Assembly: GCA_013400115.1 (NCBI GenBank)
Contig: VXBP01004622.1
Coordinates: 1,040,314-1,104,313 of the forward strand
Direction: 5' to 3'
DNA from: Rhinopomastus cyanomelas
Taxonomy: Eukaryota; Chordata; Aves; Bucerotiformes; Rhinopomastidae
DNA length: 64,000 bases
A program made the translations under genes and the position numbers. How positions within the stretch are numbered: the first letter of the stretch is position 1; every line of letters begins with the position of its first letter. This document shows, piece after piece, positions 36,501 through 51,400 of this stretch. The notes under the pieces were generated by a model. That model saw only the letters and a program-made list of their open reading frames with translations, was not told where the DNA came from and searched no databases.

Positions 36501-39500
36501 ACAGCAAGCAGCTGCCTAGGCAAAAGGCAAAGGAAATGTGAAATAGTTTTCTCTCCAGTGGCTGTTTCAGACTGATCACCATTATCGTTATCTTTCCTCA
36601 TTCCACACTTACTCTATAAAAGCCCAGAATTAAAGTCTTAATCATGACTTACAGAAATCCTTGTGGCTGCCCATGACAGAAGGATGACAGATTTTCCTTC
36701 TAAAATATCGTTAGAAGTTACAGATTAAGGCAGTTTCCCAAATAGGAAATAGCTCTCTTCCCGTTTGTTACAACCCGATTATTTAAAGGGTTTTTTTTTC
36801 AGAGCTATCTGAACAAATTTTACCCCCGTACGACACAAACAACAAACCAGACATTTGTCAGATATTGACAAAAAATGCTTCCTTCTCCCATTTTAAAAAT
36901 AGATTCTCTTGACAATGAAAAATATTTGCAAATAAGATGAGGCAGAATGAATTAGACTTCATACAAAACAAAAAAATGAACTCGCATATTTAGAAAATCA
37001 AATCAGAAGTGACTCACTTGCAGAGCAGGTGTGTGAACACAGGCAGGCAGGCTCACAGGGGGTGGATTTCAGTTTGCACTGGTACCAATTTAACCTGTAC
37101 GATTACACTGACAGTTGTTTGGTTTAGTATTTAGCTCTCTAGATTCTAAATTAAGGTCCCACCTATAGGGAAATTTTAACAGCCCATTTACAAAGCAAGC
37201 AGAGAAATACACAGTAGATTTTAATTCAAGAGACAACACTGGAGGTTTCTGTCCAACTGCTCCCTGTGCCAGAGCTTCCTGCCTGACCACGAACACATCA
37301 GCTCTTGGATACACTTCCTACCATTTGTAAAGGCAAGATAAGACCTTCTTCTGCAGCTGGAGATACTGTTCAGCCTACTGTAAAGACGAAAAGCATTCTA
37401 AAAACCTCAAAGAGAAGCTGTAACACAAGTACAAAAGCCTCACCAGCAGAAAATACAAGCCACTGGGTGAATACCAAAGAGCTGGATCTGAGACTGGGGA
37501 CGGCATTTTCCTAACAACCTTCAGAATGAGGTGCTGGTGCCCCATTGGTGTGTCCTGACACAGACCTGGTGCCCTTATCAGTCTTCCAAGAATCTCAAAG
37601 GCCAAATCGTAACAACTCAACAGAAGAAAGGACAACAAATACATTAATTGTGAACTACTGTAAAAAGTCTCTGCTGTTCTCAGTGTTTTCCTGAGAAGCA
37701 TGAAACCAGCCAGCTGCATGGCTGGCAGCTCAGCACAACCACAGGGAAAGCAACACTAGCGTGCAAGGCATTATCAGATCCTCTGCCCACCACATGCACC
37801 AGAGATTTCTGTCTGCAGGCCTGATAAACACTGCAGCACAGTCCCACTTGATCCCTTCAGCAGCCACCAACACATCACTTTCATCCAAAATTTACATTCA
37901 CCAAACATTTCTCTTTCACTGTAAGTTTTACTGACTGGAGGTAAGCAGAAATTGTTTTGAGAAACCTTCCTACTTCACATTTGCTTTTTTCTTTTAAAAA
38001 AGCCCAACACACACACAACAATAAACAAATTGTACAGACAGGACATGGAGGCAGCTGTAAGTGTCCAAGAGTTGGTGAGAAATCCCTTTGGGACTACGCA
38101 CAACCTGGCTGTGTGGGCGAGAGAAGAACAAATACTGCTAGTGCAGCTCATACGAACATACCTCAGCAGCAAATACAGCACAAACCCACAATGCTGAGCC
38201 CTGATAACCCAGACAGGAACAGCCCTGACCACCATGGGGCATCTTGCCCTCAAAGGCAGCACATCCCAGTGAACACTGTGTAGCCTGTAGATGGTTACTC
38301 ACGCAATCCCCAAAGTATCGCTTGATTTTAATTTCCAGCCAATTTGTCTTTCCGACCACGGAATTGCTACAGTCAACAAATTCAAAGGTAAATTTTTCTA
38401 CCTTCAATTAACTGCATTAGTACTGTTTATAACTATGTGATTGATAAATGCTCTACAGAAGCTGTAATTGATGTATTCTTTCCTTGGAACACAAACTGAA
38501 CCCCTCAGCACTCAGACACTTAATGAAAAGCAATTTATCAACTTGCTTTGAATAGCTGAATCTGACTCCTTAATGCAGAGAGAAATACACTTTGCTTTAA
38601 GCCACTACTACTTTGAAAAAGTAAGGCGTACCACAACATTACGAATGCCATCAGACACAGCTGGGATTCTGATGGGGATGACAGCGACCAGAGTGCTTAT
38701 CTCGCTGAGAAACTGGGGATGATTTAGTACAGCTTAGCCAGGATCCTCTTCCCCAGGATGCTGTCGAGGAGATATGGAGGTGTGCCTTCCCAGGATGGAG
38801 GTAAAGACTGCCAGACAAAGTTCCAAACTGTCCTGTTCCTGCGGGGCTGGGATCGTTCGGACTGCTCTGCACACTGAGCAGTATTAGGACACTCATTGGG
38901 AAGCAGCAGCTCAAGCATATTTCAGTCCGGACACATGTTCAACTGCTCACAAAGCAGACAAAAATAAAGTGCTTACAGAGTGTTTGAATGCTAATTTCTC
39001 AAATTGAGTGCTGCTTTGCATAGTTGACATATGCAAAAAAATAAAAAGCAGCATTCAGAAGGAAAGGCTTGACATCACAGGAAATTTTACGTTAGTATTA
39101 ACCGCTGGGGGGATTAACAAACCTTCAAAGCCTAAAATCTAAACTCACATTTCTGGGAGTATCACCTTCAGATTCCCAATACAGACAGCAGTCTGTACTC
39201 CATGTGCCAGTCTGAATGCAAGGATTACATACATCCACTGCACATCTAAGTCAGCTTCCCAGTGCTGCAGAGTCTTGCTCTCTTCCGTTTGTCTTTTGAT
39301 GCAGATAAAAGCCAATGCAGATTGCAACTGCCGATATAGAGAAAGGCGTAAGACACGGAGAGCCTTTGGACTAAGGGGAAAAAAAGGGACTCCGGTCCAG
39401 ACTGCTAGAGCATGTCAAGAGATTGTCTTTGAAACTATGAAGCTAGAAATGAAAGCACTCTGTTTTTATTTGATTTGATCAAAGTGACTAGAGGGGAGGG

Positions 39501-42500
39501 GGAGAAATCAAATCCTACAGATGCAGGCTAAAATTTAAACTGCTTCACACATAATGTGGGACCAGCTGATCGCATGCAGACATAAATAGAGAGAGAAAAC
39601 AAAAAGGTAAAGTCACTTTTGGTCTGAATACAGTGCTTCCACAGATCACTGCTCTAGGGTCTGCCAAAAAGCAACAGGAACCAGTTTCAAAGCCAGAAAG
39701 AGAGAGGAAGCACACACCCAGCATTCTCACCATGGACACACATTTTCAGTCTCCAATGAAGAGTAAAGGAGTAAGCTTCTGTCAAAGCAGAGAAAACATA
39801 CTCCAGATGTAATGGCTATTTGAATAAATAACCGATTACTCCCTGTGTGACACTGCTCCACCGATCTGACCGCGGGATACTGGCAAACCACAGCAATCTT
39901 CCGGAGGAGGGCTTTGTACTGCAAGCTGCAAAGGGACAAGATCGTAATTCTCCTTGGACAGAACATCCGCTCCCATACAGGCTCAGCACCAGGAGATGGA
40001 GGCTCTGCAGAAGCCCAGATCGCACTACAGATAGCATATCCCAAACTGCAGAACAGAAGAAACAGATATCAGTCACTGCCACGCTCCCAAAGACAATGAA
40101 CTTAAATACCTGCTGGATAGACCATGCACTTGTGGAAATTTCTAAACGCAGAAGGTGAACCATTAAGATCACCCCTGGGCTCTGCCTTTCACTAAAAATT
40201 AAGTAGAAGTCATTTTAACGAGTGAGGCAGACAACAGTCATGCACGGGAGATCAAAAAGCTCTCCAGATATTTATTTTAAATGGAATTCAGAAGCCAGCA
40301 CAAACGAGATTTTAAACAGCAAGTGATCCTCACTGTCATTTGCATGAGAAAAAACGGAAAAAGGTCCCATCTTGCTGCCCTGGAAATCTCCAGGAATGTG
40401 CACAGGATTTGATTTTGTTCGTAGAGTCTTCAGATGAGAATCTGAAATAGCCCACACCGCAATCCGATGGTTGTTCAGCATGTTTCTCCCATGCACTATA
40501 TGCTTTGATGGATGCTCAACACACATACAGGGGTATCCCACGTGAAGGAAATCTTTGACCTTCCTCACCAAGACTATTCAAAATTATGGATTGAGAAGTG
40601 GCTAAAAATGTCAGTCCCGAATCTTGAACCACTTGCTGCTTCACTGAATGGCTCCTGATTGTGTGAAAGCAGAGTATTCAGGCATCAATCTAGGTAGCTT
40701 GGGTGTTATACTGACAATGTCTCTGGAGAGAGGAAGAGAAGAGTGGACAGATTTCCAATAGCTCACACACTTTTCTGTAAGGAAAGCTGCTACACATCCA
40801 GAGAGATAAATAAAGAGGGAAAGTAACACGTTGGAGAACTTCTACCAAGGTCACATCAGGAAGCCGAACACTCCCAGTCTGCAGGGGAAGATTCAGATGC
40901 CTATTCCACTACATATTTCCATTTGCTTGTTGGCAACAACAGTCCTCATTAAACCAAACCAATTCTAACCATGACAGAAAGACATCGGGAAGACAATATT
41001 AGCTAATAAACAGAAAAGAAAAACCAACAGAGTCAGTGCTGGATGGATGCCCTCAGCAGCAAAATACAGCCCCAAAGTCTGTACAGAGCCCCTGCGATGA
41101 TAACAGGCCATGCAGGCTACTCTCCAGCCAAAGGCATGGGCATCTCTGCTCTACCCAACACAAATGGCTCCTAGATTCTTCAACCAGGCAAAACCAGAGC
41201 CAGGATACCATCAGAAATGAGAGCTTTTTATGACCTTCCTGCCACACAGAGTCACCTGCACATTGCAGTTCCTCTTCGCTCTGACATTAGGGCAGTGAGC
41301 ACACAGTAGATCCAGACTGTGCCATGAAGAAATAGCCCTGCCCCCCAAAACGTTGTATCAGTTACTGCTGTGCCCTTAACAAGAACGCTTCTTGCCCATT
41401 TCAGCGATGTGAAAGACATGCTGGGCAAAATTTCAAGCTATGACAAAGTGATCTTATCACTTCTGTGCTGTTCTCGCTACACAAGCCCCTGATTCAGCAG
41501 CATGTAATAAAATCTTCATTTGCATGAAAAGCACTCTCTGATCACAAAGTCTTCTGTTCGGCAGTCCTCTTCCCATCTACAGCATAAAGAAGCAAGAACC
41601 ACCATCATTTTACTGGTGACTATGGTGGAATATTTTATTTATGCTTATGTGGAGAGGCTCTCAGCATTTTAACACTCTCTTGTCCTAAAAATCTATCAGT
41701 CTTTAACAGAATATAGAGAAGCTGCACATATCCAAACTATACCAGTCCTGCAAAGGTCACACTCTACACCTTTACCTGCACTTTTAACATCCATCCCACG
41801 TGACTGACATTTCCCATCAGCACACGGTCACCAGAAACAGCTCTAAAATGCCTTCAGCATTCAACAAGTCCAGTCCTTTCCAGTTTGCATTTACAGTGTT
41901 CAGTGTCATGACATCAAGCATTCACAGAGGATCTGTTTCAAAGGAATGAAGGTGTAGCCACGAAAAGAACAATGCTCTGCCTGCAATAAGATTAATCGCT
42001 GTCACGGAAAACCAATAAAACCAAGTATCTTGTTATCTTTCTTTACAAAGAGACTGTTAAAGCTTAACTATGTTGGGAAACTTTTTTCCTTTGCACTAAA
42101 TCAGGAGCCTAATGTATGTGGGCCACACACATACTAGCATATGCAATCATCTGGCTCTCTGGGAGAAAGTCCACTGTTCCAGAGGCAGGTTGCAGCCTTC
42201 AGACAACCAGCCCATGTCCTCTCTCAACTGGAGATCTCTCACCAAGGCCAGCCCCAGCTTCTTGCCCTGTGCCAATCTTCCACTCTCAAGTGTTCACCAA
42301 AGTTAACCACATCCTGTGTGCACCCCAAAACTCACACCGGGCCGGGAGCAAACTCAATCAAAACATAAATACCTTTCCTCATGTCAGCACCACAGTCCCC
42401 GTTTAGAAACATTTTCTTTCACGTTAATCCAGCGCCAGAACCTTTTATGATGTGAGCTGTGCTGCTCCAGAAACGGTGCTAACAATGCTGCTGCCTCCTG

Positions 42501-45500
42501 TCCTATCACCAAACATCTAATCTAGCGTGTGGCCACGCAACGCCTGCCCTGCGAAAACAAGCACTGGAAATTGGGCAGCTCAGCAACACATGTACGTTGA
42601 ATTTTTGAGCGAGCTATTCTAAGCTGCTTTGCTAGCAATTTCTGGCCTGTACAGTTTGAAAGCACAAGGTTCTGGCCCTCACAAAGAGCAGACCTGTAAA
42701 TGACATCTTGAGGATTAAGCTGATTGAGATGCAATTTGCCTAGCAACCATTCATTAGGCAGAGTTCAGAAACAGGCCAGCAATCTATTCCACCTCCTTAT
42801 CTGAGCAGTAAACAGATAACAGTCTCTGCTGTGTCCTCTATGCTCCAGTTCAGACACATTGTAAACAGATTTTTCAGAAGTTTAAACTCCTACAGTAAAT
42901 TTCAGAGAACAATCCTGCTTTCCAAATACGCAAGATTCCGTTTCAGCAAGTGCCTTAGAAGCGTGAAACAGCTCTAGAACGAGGGTAACGCAAATCAAAT
43001 TGTGAATGCATTTGCAGTTCCTGCACCTCCAATATTTTCTCATGTCAGGCACTAAGAGCCCATTCCAGCCGTTTAAGAAAAAAATAATAATAAAAGCAAT
43101 CTTAATCACACGAGCATTTGGCATTGCTATTCTGATCACTGAAAAAAACTCAATAAAAATCTTATTCCCTTCCTTCATCTCCTGGAAGGAATCGATTGGC
43201 AATAGCAAAGTCTTTGATAGAGGTTCTCCCCTTCAGAGAAAAAAACAAAAGTCACGTCCTCTCTCCCATTAAGCCTCCCCCCCCTGCAATAAGCAAGACA
43301 ACGTTAAATATCATCAGTGAAAAATCAAACCAGCTATTTGAGCTTGAGAAACTTAGCTGAAAAGATTAAGTGAAATCATGATTTTGCATAATTGTTTCTC
43401 TGCAAGAACCATCCGATAATATCCCATTCTGCTCCAAAATTAAACAACGAAGATTAGCAGGGACATATTTAAGAACATATACCTGAATGGTTTCTCCTTT
43501 GGAGTACAGTCCTTCTGGGAAATCACTGTGACATACAGCATGCTACTACAATTAAATATGCAAGAACAAAGAATTAAACTGACTATGAATAATTAATACA
43601 TTATAATACTATTTCATAAGGAAAACTCTAGCTGAATATTCCTGCAGATGAGCTATACCTAAACACAAGGCACATCAGAGCTGGGAGCTCTACCTCTGTG
43701 ATGGAGTCTAAACCACACAATAACTCCACAGCTGCTCAATCCAAGAGAAGGTGACATCTGTGGTGCTTTCAATTGAGCTCCAGAGAAGCTGGGAGAAACA
43801 TGCAAGTGCTGCAAGAGTTGCTCATCTATATTTTGGAGGTAACGGACTTCCCAAATGCTTCCCATTAAAAAGTATAAACCAATTACCTGACTTCCCAGTA
43901 GAGAGAATAAAGCAAATGTGATCCAACAATTACTTAGACGATAAGATCGGGCTATGGTTGTGAGAAAAAACAATTAAAAAGGTTTGCAAGAGCTAAGGAA
44001 TGCAGCTTACTTTCCCAGAACCTATCTTAACAAGAAAGATATCATCAACTCACAGAACAGACCTTCCTGTTTCACCTTTACTGTTCTGGAGGCTGCAGAA
44101 CATCAACCATAGCAAAGCCCTAGCTGAGTGCTTGGGTACAAACCCTCCATTTCTAGCACAACTCTCCTTTATTAGGTCCTGGTGAAAATGGTGATTACAA
44201 ATCTGCGGGGCTTTTGCTAACAGAAACCTTACATCACTTAAAGCAATTAATATTTCCTGAAGTCCACATACAATCACTATTCAGCTCCTGGTGTTTTCCA
44301 CCAGGAGCAGGTCAGGGTGGCTCTGTGCTAATGGACTCGCACCACATTTGATGCACACACTGAGCTGGAAATCCCACTCCCCTTGGTTTTATCAAGGCAG
44401 CCTGGCACACAAACAACACCCTGACGCCGAGCATAGTGATATTTGAAATCCAGTCAACATTTGTGATCACCAAAGCAGAGCCAGGCAGTGCCACTCTCTC
44501 TGCTGAAGGGGATAACCCTACAAAGACACGTTCTCCCAACTCAGAGTTACGTGCTGCCCCAGCTGCTGGCTCCACCACAAGGGGCCTGGCTTCTGCAAGA
44601 TCCACAACTCTTCTCCTCCCAAGCAAATGTACACTGGGGTCTTCCTGTGCACAGGCAAAGTCATGTTATAAGTGTGCTAGCTTAATATTAATTTTCTATT
44701 AAAAATTTATGGGATTAAATGAAGCTCGCGAGCCGGCAGGCACCAAGATGGTTATTCTACCAACGGTCTCATTGCCTGGAGGAGTGGGATATGCAGGATG
44801 GGCTGTGATGTTCCTGCAGGATGGTGGCCATGTGTCACCCCAGATAAGGAATGGGAGGTCCTGCCCACATACCCAGTGTTCCATCAGTACCAACCCACTC
44901 CACTGGCGAGCGGTTCGTAACCCCAGCCAGAAATTGGAGAGGAAGGCAGAGCCAGAGACCATCCTGGTGAAAATCCCATCTTCTCACTGAAGATCCAGTC
45001 TCCTGGGTACTGGCTCTGACCCACATCCATTTAACACACACGCCCCTTTCTCACTGCCAGAGTTAATCCCCAGAGTTTACACAAGCCAAATTTAACCTTC
45101 ACTCCTTATTAATGTTAACAGAATAGAAAAAAATTAACCACAGTGCAACAAAAAAAGTCTGTATCTGTGTTTCTAATTATACAACAAAACACACCACGTG
45201 GCAATATTTGCAAGCACCTTGCTGGGAATAAAATAGCCAAAAGGCTATGGCTTCCATTTTGAGCAGTGGATGCAAGAGCAACCACCACTGAGGTTGTCAG
45301 CATTAAGGGATGAGGGCGAGAGAATTAAGGAAAATTAAGTGCTGATAACAAAAATGTTAATAATCAGAAAACCCAGTCACCTTAGAAATGCTGAATTTCA
45401 TGATCTCTCCTACTTTTTTAATGGCTTAGCCTACTTTTTTCCAACCTAATTTGCATGATCAAAATAGGCCTCCTGCCAGGAAGCATTAAAATGGCAGCCC

Positions 45501-48370
45501 CCCCCCCCATCGAGACAAAACTCCCTTCACCATACGAGACTGAAAGGCTAATAACTATTCCCAAAAACATTTAAAATCCATTAATGTTGTTTAGTAAACA
45601 TTTATTTAGAATTAGTGCAGCCATCAGAATTTTTTTTATCACGCTCCACTAAAGCGGTTTATAAAAGCCTTTGATGGAGAAGCAGGCACCCCACCAAACA
45701 CTTGTATCATCTCCAACCTTCTCCAAAAAGCCAAGCACCTTCCCGCTCCTGCTCTATGACTCTTCAAACATTTTCCATCCCCAAATCCCACAGCATTCTC
45801 CAGTATCAACCAGATAATTCCCAACAGCAATTTGGGGTACAAAACACCCCACACCAAGAGCAGCCAGACCAGAGTACACCAAGCCCATCGACCTCTGCAC
45901 ATGGCAAGTAATTGTATATGCTGAAAAAAAAAATCACAGGCTAGTAAGGTAGTAGTATAAATCACAATATTACTGATGTACTGCAGATTTGGATTCTAGA
46001 ACACATACATGGTGCTTTATACAAATTTATCTGAGCTATGTGTTATCATTTCAGTGCCATCTGCACAAAACCAGAGTTTTATCTACGTGTTGGAAACTAA
46101 AATAAATCATTTTCTCCATATCTGTGATCTTGTCGGAGACAGACACCACAAACCCGAGAGCTGGCTATTGCTAGTGCAGGCATGTCTAGTTAGGAATAAA
46201 ATTATATCCACATCAATATGATTTATTTTTGATGAAAAATAAGGCAAACCAGACTTTTAATATGGAAACAGTGTCAGCCAGCATTCTCCCAGCCCACAGA
46301 AGACACAATGTATGGCATCGCACTGTGAAAATATAACTGATATTAGCATTGTCACTCCCCTAATATGAAATGTCACAATCAGGAGGCACATTTTAATTGC
46401 CACACATAATGAAAAATACCTGTTCATTCTCCACTTGCTGTATAACACAGTACTGGTCTAAAGTATGGCAGAGTATTTTCTGATTCTGGGAGCCTTTCAG
46501 CTTGTCCACACCTCACCTGATCATCAAGAGTGAACTCTGCTCCCCAGCCCCACACAACAAGTACACAACTCTGTCCCGCACAGACCACTTGAGATTCTGG
46601 GGCTGCATTTCAGAAACCATGTCATTCTCAGCATCCTCCTGAATGGGAGACCTCACAATGATCAGTACAGTCTGATACTGACACTCAACAAGTATCAGTG
46701 CTGATCTCTCAAGGCTGGGCAGTCCATGAGCTCAGAAGCATGAGTCCAGAAGACCCATGCATGTATATCTTTTAAAGTCAGCATTAAATAAATTATAGGA
46801 TCTGAAAGCGTTGCAAAGAGAAATTAATTTCTCCTGGTTGAATTCGTCCTCCAACCAAAGGTTCATGCAAGATCACTGAGAACACCCCAACATATTTTAT
46901 TTTCTTAGAGTAATTTCTGATGTCTGAACTCACTGCTGTGAGATTGCAAAGGAGTTTTTATCTGGTAAGCCAAGCTCTCTAAAGCACAGATTATAAAACA
47001 TAAACACTAAACATTTTTAGATCTAACTTTCCTCCACAGACTGCATTTTATGCACTTTCCTTGGAAATGTTACATCAGAATAAAATCTCAAGTAATTGGC
47101 TTTTAAATAACTGAACAGCCACTTTAATTTTATTTCAACAGCAATAATTCATAAGCCAAGCAGCTGAAATCCTAGCACAGAATGACAAGTAAATAGAGCA
47201 GAACACACACTGAGGGAGAGCATGAACACCACACGGTGAAGGGTGATTTGTCTTAAAACTTTGTGCATCGCCATTTTATGGACGTTGTGAAGCCACTGCC
47301 ACATCAATACTTGAAGCTAAAATCTGTCAGCCCGGGGATGTCACACAGTTTATCAGCAGGAGCTGCTCGACAAGGACCAACAGATGAGATGATCCTTGCC
47401 CAACTGGATCTGCGGGGAGAATGGCTGGGATTTTAACCATGGATGCAATTTCCCCTTGTGCACACTAGATGGAAGTGTGTAAAATCTTAATTCTTTCCTG
47501 CCTTGACTTAAATTTAAGTGTTTGAAATGTTGTGTCGTACTGTCATGATTTGAGAAGCCTTTTTATGGTTCTTTGTCAGGAACTTCACTCACTGATCATC
47601 TGTAAGAAGAGGCCTTGAATTATTTAACTAAGCTGCACTGGAAATGAAGAGTCAATACGAGAGAAAATGCATCAGAAATACTAAATATATTATTCAGGCA
47701 AATGTCTAAAGCACATGCACTCCATCTCTAGACTATTTCAGTAATAATCACTAACGAGACCATTCAGAGATACTGATGTTTAAAAATATGGTATTTGGGC
47801 TCCATAAAAGCTGTTTTTGCAGTTTTGACTGAAAAAAAAACCCAACCCCAAACCAGAAATTGCTAGAAAAGGCAGAGAGAATTATGTGGAGAAAGAGGTA
47901 CCTGACATCTCACAGAACAAGCTAAACACAGATCAGAGTGGCAAACCTAACCGGGATTAGATTACACACAAATCTTCTGGAAACAATCTTAAAAGTGACT
48001 TGTTCCAAAACAAACCACATCTAAATTTAAACACTGCCGAGTTCACAGACAGGAAAATTCAAATCAGGTCATGGTGTGACCAGGAGAAAGGCTCTGGAAG
48101 GGCTGTTTTCCCTGTCCTGCTCTGGTCTTCTCACATATTGATTTCCTCCCATGCTCATTCACAAATGCTCAGTGTAGTTGTGAAGAATTTAGAGTCAAAG
48201 GGTTCTTGAACTGCCAGCTGCAGGAACACATCACCCATTCTAGGCAAAAACTGAAGGCTTTTCTGTAGCTGATAGAAAGAAACCCACAGAATCAGAGTAG
48301 ACTGATGATCAGAGGAGAAGGGTAAGCAAATACCTAATTTTCCCTGTCCACAAAGGCGGCAAAGCACACC

Positions 48371-48442
48371 CTGCGGTAGCAGGGGGAATGGACTAGATGA
48401 TTTTTCAAGGTCCCTTCCTATCTCTATTGTTGTGATTCTGTG
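48371..48442 (+). mobile_element. Short CR1 tail, sense
   Basis: The last about 70 bp of a CR1: GCAGGGGGAATGGACTAGAT, then CAAGGTCCCTTCCTATC and TTGTGATTCTGTGA. Confidence 0.85.
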
Positions 48443-51400
48443 ACCACATTCCTCTAGCTTGGAAGACAAAAAATTATGGGTAACAGAGAGAATAAAACCC
48501 TGACTGAAGAGCAGTGCTGCACAGAGGAATAATAAAGTAGGAATGAAGGGCTCCCCTTTCCAGATGTTAAAAATGTATGTGTTTTCCATTCCAGATTTTA
48601 AGAAAGATTACCAGAGGAGGAAGTTTACTTTGGAGAGTGGGAGCATCTGTGTAATTAGAATCACAGAATCATAATTCCATTTCTTTAAGGGCTCACACTG
48701 TGATATTTCCACCCAAGAGTATTTCAATTGTATAGACATGTGGTATTGGATCAAGACAGCAACCATAATACATTTTTCTAAGTGTTCTGTGTGCAGAAAC
48801 TGTGTTTAGAGAGGGACAAATGATTGACAAGGCAACAGCCACAGGAAAGGGCTGGATTGAGATACACTAGTCCTCTACAACACTCACTCCCAGTGCTCCA
48901 AGTTTAACAACACAAAGGCTGGATGAGCGATAGCAGGATAGAGCAAAGGATACTCAGGAAATGATAAAAAAAATCCACGGGGCATAGCCCTGACTTACAC
49001 AACACTTTACCAAGTCAAAACATGCATGACTTTTTTCTCCCCTCTTCCATTTCCCTGGGCTCTCTCCCTAGAGCAGCAAATAATTTTTCTTTGCCAGAAG
49101 CCCCACACCCACCATATGGGAAGAAGTCACCTGGGAAGGCTGTGCGTGGCTCCCATCTTAGCTGTGAAGCACAGGACAGGGAGATTGCTCTGGTACAAGA
49201 AGGGAAATTACAGAAAACAACTGGATGTCACATCCACTCAGAAGAGCAAAGCATGTTGTTTCACCTATTTCCACTCGCTCTCACATGGTTCCCAAATTAG
49301 AAACAATCAGAATCCTGCTGGAAACAATATACGGCACCTTAATTGGGTTGGCTGCACTACAGACGTCAGCAACGTATCACTTTGTAGATGGTTTTTGTGA
49401 CTGGTTGTTGGGGTTTTTTTAAATACTAAAAATAGCTTCACTTTCACGGTTCACCTTTTCTGCATCCCATTACTACAGACATCATAAGAAATTAAAAAAC
49501 CTTCTCACTCATCACACGCTGAAGATGCTACTTCTGCTAAAGGCAGGTATCTGTCACCTAATTCCACAGAATTCTCCATAAAGATTTGTCTCAGATGCAT
49601 CGCTTTTACAGAAAATCTGTTTTCTAACACATTTCCCTATTAAATACCCATCTATGCATCTATTTAAGAGCCTGGAGCAGTCGAGTTATCACTAAATACA
49701 TCAATAACCTGGACATTCGACTCAGCTGCTTCATGCGATTCAAGCACAATGCCGTGCACAGATTCCAAAACGTACAGGACTCCAAAATTTGTGTTTAAAA
49801 CTTAGATCAGTTTTCATCCTCACACACCCCAAGCGCTACAGCCCTGCCATTCCCTGCTACAGCCAAACAAATTCTTGTGAAATTACTCCAATAATGAAAT
49901 ACCACCATTTTCTTTGTGAACCCTGGAAACTCTGGACCAATCTTCAAACACTGTAAATGAGTATAACAGTGGGAATGTGTAAACTGCACATAACTCCTGA
50001 AAACAACAGGGAAAAACTATACCAACACCACAGCAAATACAAAATGAGTTGGGGACACGTGAAGAGACACCCAGACAGAATGAAGGAAAAGGTGTCTCCA
50101 GGATCTACAAAGCCAGACCAGCTACTGGCCACAGTCACTGTTTTTGTTAAGTGCCCATTTTAATCAAATTATTAAAGATACTGTAAACCCGTGGCCGATG
50201 AGCACACTGGCCTCTGTCAGCTCCAGGTACAGGCACAGCCAAGGCCAAGCGATGCCTCTTTCAGGTAGTCAGCTTAGCTTTGAGGAACACAACCCACTGG
50301 AAAAATATCTGTGGGCAAAATCAAACCCTGGATGTCAGTCAGCAGAAGGCCTTTTCAGGAGCTCTGCTCCTCAGCAGCTTAGTTGCTACTTAGAAAGCAG
50401 ATTTTTTTTTAGAAAGAAAAAGATGAAGAGAGTGACAAACTCATCTTAGCATTCATATTCAAACTAACGTTCTTTGAGCAATTAAAGAAAAACTGCTCAA
50501 AGACCGTAAAGATTAAGATTTTAACACGAGTCAGAAACTACAATGGGAAAACAGGAAGAGGGCATACCACAGAAGGAATAAGAATTTAAATTATTCACTA
50601 ATCTTCCCAGTTTGAAAAGGTTTAAAATGGAAAAGTGATGGGGCGATACAGTCTCTTACAGATGCAGAGAACTGTGGAATCTTCAGGAGCATCTTTCTGC
50701 ATTCACGGCTTTAGAGGAGTCAGCAGGCCCCAGTTACAGCCTACATCCTGACAGAATGACCTGTTACTCAACCACTGGGCATAGTACATCAGTAAACGAC
50801 ATGTTCTTAGAGCAATCGTTTGAAAGTTCTTGATCATGTTTAATAAATCAAGCACACTGGCATGTGGCTACATTCTCAGTGGTGTACTTAGCAATTCCAT
50901 TACAAAATCCCATAATCCTGGAAGTTACCAAGCTTGAGAGAAGAACAAGATGGACGTTACTTCAGCTCCCATCTTCATCAATCAGTAACTCCCTCACTAT
51001 CACCTCACTGAAGATGGAGTCAGCAATATATAGAAACAAAGACATCTCAGCAATGTAAGCTTTTGGGTTTGGGCAGTCAGGGTATCCCTCTCTAGCTCTT
51101 CCTCTCCCCACCTCCATTTGATAGCCAGTGACAAGACAAGGTCAAAAACTGATAAGGCTAAAGATGAATGAACATACCAAGGTTATAAAGAAAAGCACTG
51201 CACTGTAGAGGAGACACCTACAGAAGTTTCTACCCCATGTCCAGGCATTTTGGCAAGTGCAGGTGAGGACACAGGCCAAGGCTCCTGGTATGCCTGCATT
51301 TCTGGGAAACACAGACACCTCAGTCCTTGACAAAAATCCTCACTTCGCCTCTTGATCTGGTAACAGTTCCCAGAAGCATACACTTCTAAGCTAGAAAAGC

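Noticed and set aside
43380..43410. OCT/SOX-like motif ATTTTGCATAATTGTTT
   Set aside because: The SOX half is in the wrong orientation for the standard composite element, and a single such match in an AT-rich intron is expected by chance.
48657..48690. Possible CR1 tail (AGAATCACAGAATCAT)
   Set aside because: Only a few bases resemble the CR1 end and the following sequence does not continue the match, so it is too short to call.
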